Below are positions 9,340-18,258 of a stretch of DNA of 64,000 bases, piece by piece. The DNA comes from Mesorhizobium sp. WSM3859 (lineage in GTDB: Bacteria; Pseudomonadota; Alphaproteobacteria; Rhizobiales; Rhizobiaceae), in NCBI RefSeq assembly GCF_002295065.1, contig NZ_NSGG01000003.1, forward strand, positions 124,001 to 188,000, in the 5' to 3' direction. A model generated the notes under the pieces. That model saw only the letters and a list, made by a program, of their open reading frames with translations, did no database searches and had not been told where the DNA came from. Positions within the stretch are counted from its first letter, which is position 1, and every line of letters starts with the position of its first letter. The translations under genes and the position numbers were made by a program.

Positions 9340-10275
9340 ATGCTGCTTGGGATTATTGCCGGCCTCGCCACTTGCGCGCTGTGGGGCCTGACCTTTGTTG
9401 CGCCTCGGGCCGTCGCCCCGTTCACGGCATGGGATTTGACCATTGCGCGCTATGGCATCTTCGGTCTGGCCTGCCTCCTCCTGATGCTCGATCGACGGTT
9501 CCGCCCGGCCGGATTCAAGCCCTTGCGGCTCCTGACGGGACTGCTTCTCGGCGGCGCGGGATATGTGGGCTATTTCGTCAGCGCCGCGTTTGCCGTGCAG
9601 CTTGCGGGCGCGGCGATCCCGCCGGTCGTCATCGGCACGATGCCGGTGTTCCTGGCGATCGTGGCCAACTTCCGGGATCGGTCCGTGCCGTGGCAGGCGC
9701 TCGCCATGCCCTTGACGTTTACTGCGGTTGGCGTGGCGATCGTCAATGTCGCGACGATCGGCGCGGCGGAGGTTTCCAATGCGGCGTCGATCACGCTTGG
9801 CATTCTCGCCAGCTGCATGGCGCTGGTGATCTGGATTGCTTATGGGCTGGCAAATGCGGCCGTGATGCGATCGCCCGACGCGCCGGACGGGCTGCAGTGG
9901 ACAGGGCTTCAAGGCATCGGTGCAGCCATCGGAGGCCTGCTTCTGCTGCCGCTGGCCTCTTTCGTGCTGGCGGACACGGTCTCAGCTTCCGAGGTCTTCC
10001 GCTTTGTCGGATGGGCCGCGGTGATGGGCCTGGCCGGCTCGTGGTTCGCGACATGGTGCTGGGTCGTGGCTTCCCGCCGCCTGCCGCTCGCCCTGTCGGC
10101 CCAACTGATCGTTGCCGAAACGGTGTTCGGCCTCGCCTATGGCTTCATGTTCGAGAGGCGATTGCCGTCTCCCGCCGAAGGGCTTGGAGCGGCGTTGCAG
10201 TTTGCGGGCGTCTGTTCGGCCATTGCGGCGTTCAGCAAGCCGCGAAGTTTGGCGCAATCACCGCAAATCTCCTGA
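9340..10275 (+). CDS. EamA-family (DMT superfamily) transporter
   Basis: A 311-residue inner-membrane protein with about ten transmembrane helices and two EamA-like repeats (GIIAGLATCALWGLTFVAPR early; LVIWIAYGLANAAVMRSP and LPLALSAQLIVAETVFGLAY later). Such proteins export amino acids or other metabolites, or import nucleotide-sugar-like compounds; the substrate is unknown. ATG 9340 follows an AGGAGAAAA ribosome site and starts directly at the first helix; the longer frame from 9052 overlaps the regulator and is not real. It is divergent from the Lrp-type regulator at 8775-9254, which probably controls it. Confidence 0.88.
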   Translation: MLLGIIAGLATCALWGLTFVAPRAVAPFTAWDLTIARYGIFGLACLLLMLDRRFRPAGFKPLRLLTGLLLGGAGYVGYFVSAAFAVQLAGAAIPPVVIGTMPVFLAIVANFRDRSVPWQALAMPLTFTAVGVAIVNVATIGAAEVSNAASITLGILASCMALVIWIAYGLANAAVMRSPDAPDGLQWTGLQGIGAAIGGLLLLPLASFVLADTVSASEVFRFVGWAAVMGLAGSWFATWCWVVASRRLPLALSAQLIVAETVFGLAYGFMFERRLPSPAEGLGAALQFAGVCSAIAAFSKPRSLAQSPQIS

Positions 10276-10314
10276 GCTCCGCTGCAGAACCGGCGCCCCG
10301 GACGTCAACGCGAA

Positions 10315-11697
10315 TTAACGCCGCTGCGTCGCTCGGCGCATGCGCGCGGCGAAGAAGCCGTCCAGACCGGAAATCCCTGGCGATTCAAGCGTCAGGTCGG
10401 CGGGCGTCGTGCGCAGCGCGCCCGCAGATGTAAGGAACGGATCGACGTCGGCGAACTCGCCCGGGCGGATCGGGTCGTCGATCACCCCGGGGGTTTCGGC
10501 AAGGAAGGCGCGGTAAAGTTCCTCGCCTTCGATCGGGTCGAGCGAGCAGTTGGAAAAGACGATGCGACCGCCGGGCCTGACCAGCGTGAAGGCGTGGGCA
10601 AGCAGATTGCGCTGGAGGGCGGCGAGCTTCTCGACATCGGCCATGGTCTTGGTCCACGGTACGTCGGGGTGACGGCGCACCGTTCCGGTCGAGGAGCAGG
10701 GCGCGTCGAGCAGCACGGCGTCGAACAACTGCGCCGGCCGGTAATCCAGTAGGTCGGTCTGGACGAGCTCGGCTGTCAGGCCGAGGCGGTCGAGGTTCTG
10801 CTTCAGCCGCGCCAGCCGGTTCTTGGAGGTATCGACCGCGGTGACGCTGGCGCCGGCGACGATAAGCTGCGCCGTCTTGCCGCCGGGCGCGGCGCACAGG
10901 TCGGCGACGCGCTGTCCACTTATGTCGCCGAACAGGCGCGCCGGCAGGCTGGCGGCCGTGTCCTGCACCCACCAGGCGCCGTCGGCGAAGCCGGGCAGGT
11001 CGATGACATGGGCCGAGAGCTTTTCGACACGCACCGTGCCGGTGGGCAGAACGATGCCGCTTAGACGCTCGGCCCAGTGCGCCGGATCGGCCTTGACGCT
11101 GAAATCGATGGGTGCCTCGTTGCGATGCGCGGCGAGAATGGCGCGCGCCTTGTCGGCGCCGTAAGCGGCGGTCAGCCGCTCGGAGAACCATTGCGGCGCC
11201 TCGTTGGTGGCGGCAAGCGCCGGGCCAAGCTCGGCCTCCTTGGCGCGGGCAAGCGAACGCAGCACGCCGTTGACGAGGCCGGCGAAACGCAGCGTTCGCG
11301 GATCGGATTTGGCGTGGGTGACGGCAAGATCGACGGCGGCGCTGTCGGGAACATCGAGAAACAGGATCTGCGCGGCGGCGACATTGAGGATGTGCGAGAG
11401 CGCGGTGGCATTGGGCGGCAGCGGCTTTTCCAGCCGCCTGGACAGCAGGCCGGCAATGGTCATGCGATGGCGCAGCGCGGTCACCAGGATGGCGCGCACC
11501 AGCGCGCGGTCGCGCCCGTCCAGCGCCTTGTATTGCGGGTGGCCGTGCTCGTTGTCGGTCAATCCGTCCAAGGGCGTGCGGGCATCGATGACGGCAGCCA
11601 GCAGCCGCGCCGCCGCCTTGCGCGCGGCAAGGCCGCCTATCTCATCATCGGCCTTGCGTTGCGGATTGCCTGGCTGTCCGCGCCTCGGCGGCGTCAC
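10315..11697 (-). CDS. rsmB: 16S rRNA m5C967 methyltransferase (NOL1/NOP2/Sun family)
   Basis: A 460-residue RNA methyltransferase. The N-terminal NusB-like RNA-binding domain ([36 protein letters not shown]) precedes the catalytic domain with the SAM motif [14 protein letters not shown], the [16 protein letters not shown] motif carrying the first Cys, and [12 protein letters not shown] carrying the second Cys. The chosen start is GTG at 11697, whose GTGA overlaps the htpX stop codon by 3 nt (coordinates 11695-11697) and gives a normal N-terminus; an ATG at 11811 would overlap htpX deeply and adds a non-family sequence. Translation is therefore probably coupled to htpX. Confidence 0.95.
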   Translation of the reverse strand: MTPPRRGQPGNPQRKADDEIGGLAARKAAARLLAAVIDARTPLDGLTDNEHGHPQYKALDGRDRALVRAILVTALRHRMTIAGLLSRRLEKPLPPNATALSHILNVAAAQILFLDVPDSAAVDLAVTHAKSDPRTLRFAGLVNGVLRSLARAKEAELGPALAATNEAPQWFSERLTAAYGADKARAILAAHRNEAPIDFSVKADPAHWAERLSGIVLPTGTVRVEKLSAHVIDLPGFADGAWWVQDTAASLPARLFGDISGQRVADLCAAPGGKTAQLIVAGASVTAVDTSKNRLARLKQNLDRLGLTAELVQTDLLDYRPAQLFDAVLLDAPCSSTGTVRRHPDVPWTKTMADVEKLAALQRNLLAHAFTLVRPGGRIVFSNCSLDPIEGEELYRAFLAETPGVIDDPIRPGEFADVDPFLTSAGALRTTPADLTLESPGISGLDGFFAARMRRATQRR

Positions 11698-12728
11698 GAC
11701 CAGGGACCCCTGCGCCCGGCGTTGCGGGTTCCGGTCGGGTTGCGGCCCCAGGGATTGGGTCTTGGCTGCGGCGGTTCGGCAGGCGGCGCGGGCTGCGCCG
11801 GCTTGCCCCACGGACCGGCCGGAGCCTCCTCGGGCTGGATGGGCGGCACGGATGCCGCGCGCCGATCGGCCGGCGATGCGCCGCCCATCGCTCGCGCCAT
11901 CTCCTGCAGCGCGGCGATGCGGTTTTCCGTGCTCGGATGGGTCGAGAACAGATTGTCCATGCGCTCGCCGTGAAGCGGATTGATGATGAAGAGATGCGCC
12001 ATTGCCGGATTGCGCTCGGCATCCTCATTCGGGATCTGTTCGGCGCCGCGCGCGATCTTGGCGAGCGCCGAGGCCAGCCACAGCGGGTGGCCGCAGATCT
12101 CGGCGCCGCGCCGGTCGGCCTCGTATTCGCGCGTGCGACTCACCGCCATCTGCACGACCATGGCGGCGAAGGGCGCCACCAGCATGGCCACCAGCACGCC
12201 GACGAAGCCGAACGGGTTGTTGTTCTCGCGGCTGCCGCCGAGGAAGAAGGCGAAATTGCCGAGCATCGAAATCGCGCCGGCGAGTGTCGCCACGATCGTC
12301 ATCGTCAGCGTGTCGCGATGCTGCACATGGGCAAGCTCATGCGCCATCACCGCCGCGACCTCCTCATGGGAGAGCCGCTCGAGCAGGCCCGTGGACGCCG
12401 CCACCGCCGCGTTCTCGGGATTGCGGCCGGTGGCGAAGGCGTTTGGCTGCGGGTTGTCGATCAGATAGGTCTTCGGCATCGGCAGGCCGGCCTGCTTGGC
12501 CAGGCCCTGGACGATCGCGTAATATTCGGGCGCATTCTTCTCGTCGACCTCGACGGCGCGGTTCATCGACAGCACCATCTTGTCGGCGTTCCAGTAGCTG
12601 AACAGGTTGGTGCCGGCGGCGATCAAAAGCGCGATGACCATGCCGCCCGAGCCGCCGATCAGGTAGCCGACGCCCATGAACAGCGCCGTCATCGCGGCAA
12701 GAAGCATGGCGGTGCGAAGCGTGTTCAT
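11694..12728 (-). CDS. htpX: Membrane zinc metalloprotease HtpX
   Basis: This inner-membrane M48 protease takes part in quality control of membrane proteins. The 344-residue protein has two N-terminal hydrophobic segments (about residues 5-20 and 25-40), the zinc-binding HELAH motif at 130-134, further hydrophobic segments ([40 protein letters not shown]), and the third-ligand region [17 protein letters not shown]. It extends beyond the usual ~290-residue E. coli form with a Pro/Ala-rich cytoplasmic tail ([18 protein letters not shown]), common in Rhizobiales. Its stop overlaps the rsmB start (GTGA). It is divergent from a DUF1674 gene across a 105-bp gap. Confidence 0.97.
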   Translation of the reverse strand: MNTLRTAMLLAAMTALFMGVGYLIGGSGGMVIALLIAAGTNLFSYWNADKMVLSMNRAVEVDEKNAPEYYAIVQGLAKQAGLPMPKTYLIDNPQPNAFATGRNPENAAVAASTGLLERLSHEEVAAVMAHELAHVQHRDTLTMTIVATLAGAISMLGNFAFFLGGSRENNNPFGFVGVLVAMLVAPFAAMVVQMAVSRTREYEADRRGAEICGHPLWLASALAKIARGAEQIPNEDAERNPAMAHLFIINPLHGERMDNLFSTHPSTENRIAALQEMARAMGGASPADRRAASVPPIQPEEAPAGPWGKPAQPAPPAEPPQPRPNPWGRNPTGTRNAGRRGPWS

Positions 12729-12833
12729 CGTGTCATCCGTGTGGCGTGGCAGCGAATAGGGGTCGATCCTCCCATCATCATGGCTATATGATGGGAAACG
12801 CCGGCCTTCGTTTCAATCGGCAGGGACTATCAC

Positions 12834-13055
12834 ATGACCGAACAGCCAAGCAAAACCGAAGCAGTTGCAACGACCGAAGAGCCACAAAAAACGCTGACGC
12901 CAGCGGCGCAGCGCGCATTGGCCGAAGCAGAAGCGCGTCGCCGGAACTACCGAGAGGCGGAAGCGCAATTGCCGAAGGAGATCGGTGGTCGCGGCGGTAA
13001 CGAACCCGGCCGCTATGGCGACTGGGAGGTCAAGGGGCTGGCGAGCGACTTCTGA
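12834..13055 (+). CDS. DUF1674 / SDHAF4-family small protein
   Basis: A 73-residue protein whose C-terminus carries the family signature GGRGGNEPGRYGDWEVKGLASDF-like region (residues 51-73; key residues GGxGGxEPxRYGDWExKG). The N-terminal half is charged and helical (AAQRALAEAEARRR). DUF1674 is homologous to mitochondrial SDHAF4, an assembly factor that binds flavinated SdhA during succinate dehydrogenase maturation; this role is known for the eukaryotic members and inferred here. It starts at ATG 12834 and is convergent with the HAD phosphatase gene 68 nt downstream. Confidence 0.88.
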   Translation: MTEQPSKTEAVATTEEPQKTLTPAAQRALAEAEARRRNYREAEAQLPKEIGGRGGNEPGRYGDWEVKGLASDF

Positions 13056-13123
13056 TGAGAACGAACGGTGAAAATCTCACCTGCCGATAAGTCTGCAATC
13101 CATCAAACTCCCTGTGCGAGGGA

Positions 13124-13789
13124 CTAAGCCGCCGCCCGTGTCGGCGACAAAACGATGAAACCACTTTCGTCAGTCGCAATGCCGATTTCATCATAGGAAC
13201 GGATCGTCGGGTGCGGTGTGACGAGCGGGTGGACGTGCGTGGCGCTGATCACCATCACCGAAGCGCCGGAAGCCTCGCCCGCCGCGATGCCTGCCGGCGC
13301 ATCCTCGAAGACCAGGCAGTCGCGCGCCTCGACGCCAAAACGTTTTGCCGCCAGGAGAAAACAATCCGGCGCCGGCTTGCCATGGGTCACGTCTTCCGCC
13401 GTCACCATCATGCCGGGAACCGGAATGCCGGCCGCCTTGATGCGCAGCAGCGCCAACTCGCGCGGCGCCGAGGTGACGATGGCCCAGCGCTCAGGCGGCA
13501 GCGATTCCAGGAAGGCGACGGCGCCGGGAATCGGAACGATGCCTTCGAGATCGTCCGCCTCGGCCTTGAGCAGCGCGTTGGCTTCGGCAACCGCATCGAC
13601 ACCCGGAAGCATTAGTCCGGCAATCGTCTCGATCGCCCGCTTGCCATGGATCGTCGGCAGGAAGCTTGCCACGTCGAGCCCGTGACGCTCCGCCCATTTC
13701 GTCCACACCCGTTCGGCCGCGGCGATCGAGTTGAGCACCGTGCCGTCCATGTCAAACAGGAAGGCAGCGAACTTTGAGCCTGCGAACAT
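13124..13789 (-). CDS. HAD-superfamily (subfamily IA) sugar-phosphatase-like hydrolase
   Basis: A 221-residue cytosolic HAD phosphatase. Motif I is DMDGT at residues 13-17 (nucleophile D13, acid/base D15), motif II is the IVTSAPREL stretch, motif III the Lys of HGKPAPDCFL, and motif IV FEDAPAGIAAG. The helical cap between motifs I and II (VWTKWAERHGLDVASFLPTI, HGKRAIETI) matches the phosphoglucomutase/sugar phosphatase (YfbT/GPP-like) group. The probable substrate is a small sugar or polyol phosphate, not determinable from sequence. It is divergent from the transglutaminase-like gene and convergent with the DUF1674 gene. Confidence 0.9.
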   Translation of the reverse strand: MFAGSKFAAFLFDMDGTVLNSIAAAERVWTKWAERHGLDVASFLPTIHGKRAIETIAGLMLPGVDAVAEANALLKAEADDLEGIVPIPGAVAFLESLPPERWAIVTSAPRELALLRIKAAGIPVPGMMVTAEDVTHGKPAPDCFLLAAKRFGVEARDCLVFEDAPAGIAAGEASGASVMVISATHVHPLVTPHPTIRSYDEIGIATDESGFIVLSPTRAAA

Positions 13790-13962
13790 CGGGTTTTCCT
13801 GGAGAATCGTTTTCTGGGAGAGCGAAACGTAGTACCCAGTTTAGACCGGCCATCGCTGGCTGAGAAGGCGAGATGCGCGCATTTCGATTCCGCGCGTGGG
13901 AACAACCTCCGGTTCGTTGCGTTGAAGGGGCTGTCTTTCCAAAATCACCAAAGGGGGCATGC

Positions 13963-14832
13963 GTGCTGATACGGCTCGGCTATGAAATCGCCATCGAATG
14001 CGCGGCGGCGACGCCGATCATCTCGCTTCTCGACATCCATCCCGACCGGCATGCCGACATCAAGCGGCAGACGCGGGTCCTGACCTCGCCGTCGGTGCCG
14101 ACCCGGACCTATCACGACCGCCACGGCAATGTATGCCGCCGCTTCACGGCACCCGCCGGAAGCTTCCGCATCCTCTACGACGCGGCGATCGAGGACAGCG
14201 GCGAGACCGACGAGGTCAACACGCTGGCGCGGGAAACGCCGGTCGCGGAACTGCCCGACGACGTGCTGGTCTACCTGCTCGGCAGCCGCTATTGCGAGAC
14301 CGATCATCTCAGCGACATCGCCTGGCAGCGTTTCGGCCATCTGCCGCCGGGCTGGGCGCGCGTCCAGGCGATCGTCAACTATGTCAACAGCCGGCTTTCC
14401 TTCGGCTACGGCTATGCACGCGCCAACCGCACGGCGGCGCAGGCGCATGAGGAGCGCGTCGGGGTCTGCCGCGATTTCGCGCATCTGGCGATCACGCTTT
14501 GCCGATGCATGAACATTCCGGCGCGCTATGTGAACGGCTATCTCGGCGACATCGGCGTGCCGGTCGATCCGGCGCCGATGGATTTTTCTGCCTGGATGGA
14601 AGTCTTCCTCGACGGCAAATGGTACACGTTCGATCCGCGCCACAACCGGCCGCGCATCGGCCGCGTCGTCATCGCGCGCGGCCGCGACGCCACCGACGTG
14701 CCGCTCCTGCACAGTTTCGGTCCGCACCGGCTTGCCCTGTTCAAGGTCTGGACCTACGAGCAGGAGGGCAATCGCTTCAATCCTCCGCATCACGGCGTCG
14801 ACCGGACGGTCAGCGCGCATATGCTGGCTTAA
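13963..14832 (+). CDS. Transglutaminase-like family protein with substituted catalytic His
   Basis: A 289-residue protein starting at GTG 13963, preceded by AAAGGGGG (an upstream ATG-like frame at 13873 adds an unrelated N-terminus). An N-terminal beta domain (IRLGYEIAIECAAATPIISL) is followed by the transglutaminase core (COG1305): Cys169 in VGVCRDFAHLA and Asp224 in YTFDPRHN. In the core the third catalytic residue normally lies in a DxHAW motif; here the sequence is MDFSAWMEV, with Ser209 in the His position. The protein may be a non-canonical hydrolase or a binding protein; the function is unknown. It is divergent from the HAD gene with 173 bp between them. Confidence 0.85.
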   Translation: MLIRLGYEIAIECAAATPIISLLDIHPDRHADIKRQTRVLTSPSVPTRTYHDRHGNVCRRFTAPAGSFRILYDAAIEDSGETDEVNTLARETPVAELPDDVLVYLLGSRYCETDHLSDIAWQRFGHLPPGWARVQAIVNYVNSRLSFGYGYARANRTAAQAHEERVGVCRDFAHLAITLCRCMNIPARYVNGYLGDIGVPVDPAPMDFSAWMEVFLDGKWYTFDPRHNRPRIGRVVIARGRDATDVPLLHSFGPHRLALFKVWTYEQEGNRFNPPHHGVDRTVSAHMLA

Positions 14833-15204
14833 GGTCGGTGATATTCGGGTGAGGCCGGCCTGCGAAGGACGGCCTCCTGGGCTTCCGGTGCCCAAAGACC
14901 CAGCGCCGTATTGTTTCATCACGGCTCATGGCTGCCGCTGACCCGCTTCGGCACAGTTCGATTGTGCCGAAGAGAGAACGGCCGCGCCAGCTGTCGAGGT
15001 CATGGTAAGCGCTTCGTGAAGGTTGCTTCGCCAGCGCATTTTTGTTTACTTCCCGTTCACCTATAAATCCGCCAAAAGCCAGTAAAAACAATGCGCTAAC
15101 TGCCTGCTAAGCGTCTTTCGGCGGCAGACTATCCGGGTCTGGCCGAAATCCTGCAACGCCTTTGCCGAGCGGCGCAGTGCCGCAAAACAATGGAGGCGGA
15201 AGGG
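14833..15204. other. Intergenic region with a half copy of a dispersed repeat
   Basis: This 372-bp stretch has no convincing gene. Its first part (14833-14895) matches the 5' half of the two full repeats at 30039-30179 and 33418-33557 (ATATTC-GGTGAGGCCGGCCTGC...GGCCTCCTG...CTTCCGGTGC), without the matching right arm. Further on, the sequence becomes locally AT-rich; TATAAA at 15062-15067 lies 17 bp after TTTTTG (15039-15044) and could be a weak promoter for the TadG-like gene. This last point is a guess. Confidence 0.55.
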
Positions 15205-16566
15205 ATGCGGCAGTTCAGAGGTGTCGTTCGTGGGGTGGACGACTTTACCCGGAATCGCGAAGGCAATTTCGCGGTTCTGTTCGGAGCCGCTGTATCTGTT
15301 CTCGCGCTGGGTGTGGGATTCGCGGTCAACATCTCGCAGCTCTACAATGCGAGGTCGAGCTTGCAGGGCGTCGTCGACGCCGCCGTGACCTCGACGGCCC
15401 GCGATCTCACCCTCGGCATCATCACGGAAGCCGACGCCAGCAAAACGGTGCAGGCATTCCTCGACGCCAACAGCACCGCCGGCATCCTGCAGGCCAACCA
15501 GATCGTGCTGGACAAGCTTACGGTCGACAAGACGGCCAACACCGTGCAGGCGGATGCGCATGCCGATGTCGGCCTCTTCTTTCCGCTGTTCAGCACCGAC
15601 AGCATGCGGCGCGTGACCGCTTCGACCACCGCGCTCTACTCGGACAAGACGGTGGAGGTGGCGATGATGCTGGACGTCACCGGTTCGATGGCGGGCCAGA
15701 AGATCAAGGACCTGAGGACGGCGGCGAGCAACGCGGTCAATTCCTTCCTGACCGGCCAGAGCGCCACCAATCCGCGCGTGCGGGTGGCGATCGTGCCTTA
15801 TGCCAATTCGGTCAATGTGGGCTCGCTTGCCGCTAGCACGGTCTTTGTCGAGACCAAGCCCAGCGAGCGCAAGCAAGCGCCCGCCAATGACGATCCGAAA
15901 TATGTCTCGGCATCGACACGGCCGGACAATTGCGCGACCGAGCGCAAGGGCGCCTATCAATATTCGGATGCCGGTCCGGATGTCAGCATGGTCAACCGCG
16001 ACCTCTATTTGTCGGCCTTCGCCCAGCAGACCAACACAACAGCCTGCCCCGTTGCCACGGTTCAGCCGCTGACCGCGAGTGCGTCGACCCTGAACAACGT
16101 CATCAAGGACCTGGTCGCTTCCGGCGGAACCGCCGGCCATATCGGCGTGCAATGGGCCTGGTACATGCTTTCGGAGAATTGGGGCAGCGTGATGGGCGCC
16201 TCGCAACGGCCGGCCAAGATGGATCCGAAGAAGGTGGCGAAATATGTGATCCTGATGACCGACGGCGAATTCAACCTGTCCTATTTCGACGCCAACGGCC
16301 CGGATCAGGTCTACAACAACGCCGGCAAGGTGCAGACGCGAACTGCGGCGACGACGCTCTGCGCGGCCATGCGCGATCAGGGCATCGAGATATTCACCGT
16401 CGGCTTTGCGCTGACCGAGACGAACGCCAAGTCGACGCTGCAGTCCTGCGCCAGTCCCGACACCGGCATCAGCAAGCATTTCTACCAGGCCGCCAACGGC
16501 ACCGAGCTCAACCAGGCCTTCCAGGATATCGTGCGCAATATCGACAAGCTGACGGTGACCAGGTAG
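15205..16566 (+). CDS. TadE/TadG-like pilus assembly protein with VWA domain
   Basis: A 453-residue membrane-anchored protein. An N-terminal TadE/TadG-type segment (NREGNFAVLFGAAVSVLALG, TM about residues 22-42) places the rest outside the cytoplasmic membrane. A von Willebrand A domain starts near residue 150 with the metal-binding motif MLDVTGSMAG (D157, S161) and LMTDGEFN further on. Such stand-alone TadG-like proteins are common in Rhizobiales, where a role in Flp/Tad pili or surface adhesion is assumed. No other tad genes are nearby. ATG 15205 is chosen over ATG 15190 because GGAGG at 15192-15196 lies 8 nt before it. Confidence 0.88.
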   Translation: MRQFRGVVRGVDDFTRNREGNFAVLFGAAVSVLALGVGFAVNISQLYNARSSLQGVVDAAVTSTARDLTLGIITEADASKTVQAFLDANSTAGILQANQIVLDKLTVDKTANTVQADAHADVGLFFPLFSTDSMRRVTASTTALYSDKTVEVAMMLDVTGSMAGQKIKDLRTAASNAVNSFLTGQSATNPRVRVAIVPYANSVNVGSLAASTVFVETKPSERKQAPANDDPKYVSASTRPDNCATERKGAYQYSDAGPDVSMVNRDLYLSAFAQQTNTTACPVATVQPLTASASTLNNVIKDLVASGGTAGHIGVQWAWYMLSENWGSVMGASQRPAKMDPKKVAKYVILMTDGEFNLSYFDANGPDQVYNNAGKVQTRTAATTLCAAMRDQGIEIFTVGFALTETNAKSTLQSCASPDTGISKHFYQAANGTELNQAFQDIVRNIDKLTVTR

Positions 16567-16602
16567 CGGCTGTCACGCCGCCCGAAAGCCGCCTCCATAC
16601 GG

Positions 16603-16637
16603 AAAAGGCCGCCGCTTCTTGCGAAGCCGGCGGCCTT
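16603..16637 (-). terminator. Hairpin terminator (probably for the small minus-strand gene, bidirectional)
   Basis: A GC-rich inverted repeat, AAGGCCGCCG with CTTC/GAAG at the loop base and a TTGC/GCAA tetraloop, has a single bulged base. On the minus strand it is followed by TTTT (16606-16603), so it is a better intrinsic terminator in that direction. On the plus strand it lies 38 nt after the TadG-like stop and could also end that transcript. Confidence 0.7.
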
Positions 16638-16706
16638 CCGTGTTTCCGTCCATGACGCGGCTCCTGGCGGCAACCCCTTCGGGCTACCTGCCGCGCGTCT
16701 CGCGCC

Positions 16707-16778
16707 TTAACGGGAAGACTGCTTCCCGGAAGTGCAATCCGCAGAGCTCACGTTATGGAAAACGAAATCACTCGACAT
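16707..16778 (-). CDS. Candidate 23-residue small ORF with a perfect Shine-Dalgarno sequence
   Basis: On the minus strand AAAGGAGGTGATCC (16793-16780), fully complementary to the 3' end of 16S rRNA, ends one base before ATG 16778. The frame begins MSSDFVFHNV, contains one Cys at residue 15, ends GKQSSR, and stops at TAA (16707-16709). Downstream the RNA can form a long stem (GACGCG...CGCGTC region about 16653-16698) and then the terminator at 16603-16637. Upstream is a heat-shock-type promoter candidate. It could be a leader peptide, a microprotein or a dual-function small RNA. I do not recognise the family; conservation was not tested. Confidence 0.5.
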   Translation of the reverse strand: MSSDFVFHNVSSADCTSGKQSSR

Positions 16779-16817
16779 CGGATCACCTCCTTTCGGTTTG
16801 TTGAACACACCCCAATG

Positions 16818-16844
16818 ATGGGGTGCGTTGCAGCAAAAGACAAG
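16818..16844 (-). promoter_or_regulatory. Candidate RpoH-type promoter for the small minus-strand gene
   Basis: On the minus strand CTTG (16844-16841) is followed after 17 nt by CCCCAT (16823-16818), close to the alphaproteobacterial heat-shock pattern CTTG-N17/18-CYTATNTNNG and to the E. coli sigma-32 -10 motif CCCCAT. An imperfect palindrome (CACCCCA-ATGA-TGGGGTG, 16808-16825 with flanking pairs to 16804-16829) overlaps the -10 and could be an operator or a 5' hairpin. The expected RNA would run from about 16810 to 16603. Pattern reading only. Confidence 0.4.
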
Positions 16845-16989
16845 ATGACGCAACGGAATGACCTTCCCTCACACGGGCAAATCTGGTCCTGCGGTGCTTT
16901 TGCGCAACAGACCGGGATTGCGGTCCACAGGCCGGTGGATGACACTGCAGCCTCGGGAATGGGCGGATGCGACATATCGGGAGGTGGGA

Positions 16990-18258
16990 ATGGACGCCGC
17001 CGACAGAGCCGAGCGTATCGTACGCACGCTCGTCGAAACGCTGAAGCCGGGTTTTGCGGTCAGACTGTGGACCGGCGAGCGGATCGGGCCCGCTGACGGC
17101 CCAGTGCTTGCCATCAACGATCAGGACATCGTCTGGCAACTGGTCCGCCGGCCGACGTTCTCAACGCTGGTCGAGATGTGGGTTTCCAAAACCGTCGATA
17201 TCGAAGAAGGCACACTGTTCGATTTCTATGCCCTGCCTTCGCAAGGCAAGCTCAAGACGAAACTCAAGTCCCTGCCGAAGCTGGAAATCCTTCGCGACCT
17301 GCCCTCGGTGTTGTTTTCGCGCAAGCAGATGACGGCTCGCAGCGATCTTTCCGGTCGCAGGCCTTTCGTAAGCGGATCGAACAAAGAGGCTATCCAACAT
17401 CATTACGACATTTCGAATGATTTCTATCGGCTCTTCCTCGACGAGCGCATGGTCTACAGCTGCGGCTATTTTCACGATTTCGCCAACGGCATCGATCAGG
17501 CGCAAGTCGACAAGCTCGACCACATCTGCCGCAAGCTCAGGCTGAAGCCTGGCGAAAGGCTCCTCGACATCGGCTGCGGTTGGGGTGCGATGCTTATCCA
17601 TGCGGCGAAGAATTACGGGGTCGTCGGTCGCGGCGTCTCGCTGTCGCAAGCCCAGACCGACCTTGCCCGCGAGCGCATCCGCGCCGAAGGGTTGGAGGAT
17701 CGCATCACCATCGAGATAAAATCTTACGCCGAACTCTCCGGCACCTTTGACAAGATCTCGTCGATCGGCATGTTCGAGCATCTGGGCCTTGCCAATCACG
17801 CGGCCTATTTCTCGGCGATCCACCGGCTGCTGAAGCCCGGTGGCATCTACCTGCACCATGCCATTACCCGGCGCGGCAAGGGCAGCACCAGGAAGACGCT
17901 GCGCAAGGGCGCGGAATACAAGGCGCTGATCAAATACATCTTTCCCGGCGGCGAGGTTGACACGATCGGCATGACGCTCGGCAATCTCGAGGCGCACGGG
18001 TTCCTCGCCTATGACGTCGAGAACCTGCGCGAGCATTATGCGCGAACCTGCCGGCTGTGGGCGCAGCGCCTGCAGGCACGCTTCGACGAGGCGATCGCCG
18101 AAGTGGGCGAAGCCAAGGCGCGGCTGTGGCTGCTCTATCTGGCGGGTTGCTCGATCACCTTCGAGCGCGGCTCGGCACAGATCTTCCAGACCGTCGCCAC
18201 CAGGCGCGCCCGCGGCCCGAGCGGCCTGCCGCCGACGCGGGCGGATTTGTACCGGTAA
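16990..18258 (+). CDS. cfa: Cyclopropane-fatty-acyl-phospholipid synthase family protein
   Basis: A 422-residue enzyme that methylates double bonds of phospholipid acyl chains at the inner membrane face using SAM. After an N-terminal lipid-binding-like domain come the hallmark QHHYDISNDFY (136-146), the SAM motif LLDIGCGWG (191-199), the MFEHLGLANH region and LKPGGIYLHHAITRRG. The start ATG 16990 has an excellent GGGAGGTGGGA ribosome site; an in-frame ATG at 16858 would add a non-family extension. The gene end is tandemly duplicated: the 18 bp holding the stop codon are repeated immediately downstream with a second in-frame stop. Confidence 0.93.
   Translation: MDAADRAERIVRTLVETLKPGFAVRLWTGERIGPADGPVLAINDQDIVWQLVRRPTFSTLVEMWVSKTVDIEEGTLFDFYALPSQGKLKTKLKSLPKLEILRDLPSVLFSRKQMTARSDLSGRRPFVSGSNKEAIQHHYDISNDFYRLFLDERMVYSCGYFHDFANGIDQAQVDKLDHICRKLRLKPGERLLDIGCGWGAMLIHAAKNYGVVGRGVSLSQAQTDLARERIRAEGLEDRITIEIKSYAELSGTFDKISSIGMFEHLGLANHAAYFSAIHRLLKPGGIYLHHAITRRGKGSTRKTLRKGAEYKALIKYIFPGGEVDTIGMTLGNLEAHGFLAYDVENLREHYARTCRLWAQRLQARFDEAIAEVGEAKARLWLLYLAGCSITFERGSAQIFQTVATRRARGPSGLPPTRADLYR

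Noticed and set aside
12746..13000. Overlapping plus-strand ORF of 84 codons at the DUF1674 gene
   Set aside because: Out of frame with the recognised DUF1674 signature and without domain features.
15190..15204. Upstream ATG for the TadG-like protein
   Set aside because: It lacks a ribosome site, whereas the GGAGG serving ATG 15205 lies in between.
16780..16793. A 16S rRNA 3'-end fragment on the plus strand
   Set aside because: Only about 14 nt match, with no further rRNA sequence next to them; a Shine-Dalgarno for the minus-strand ORF explains it better.
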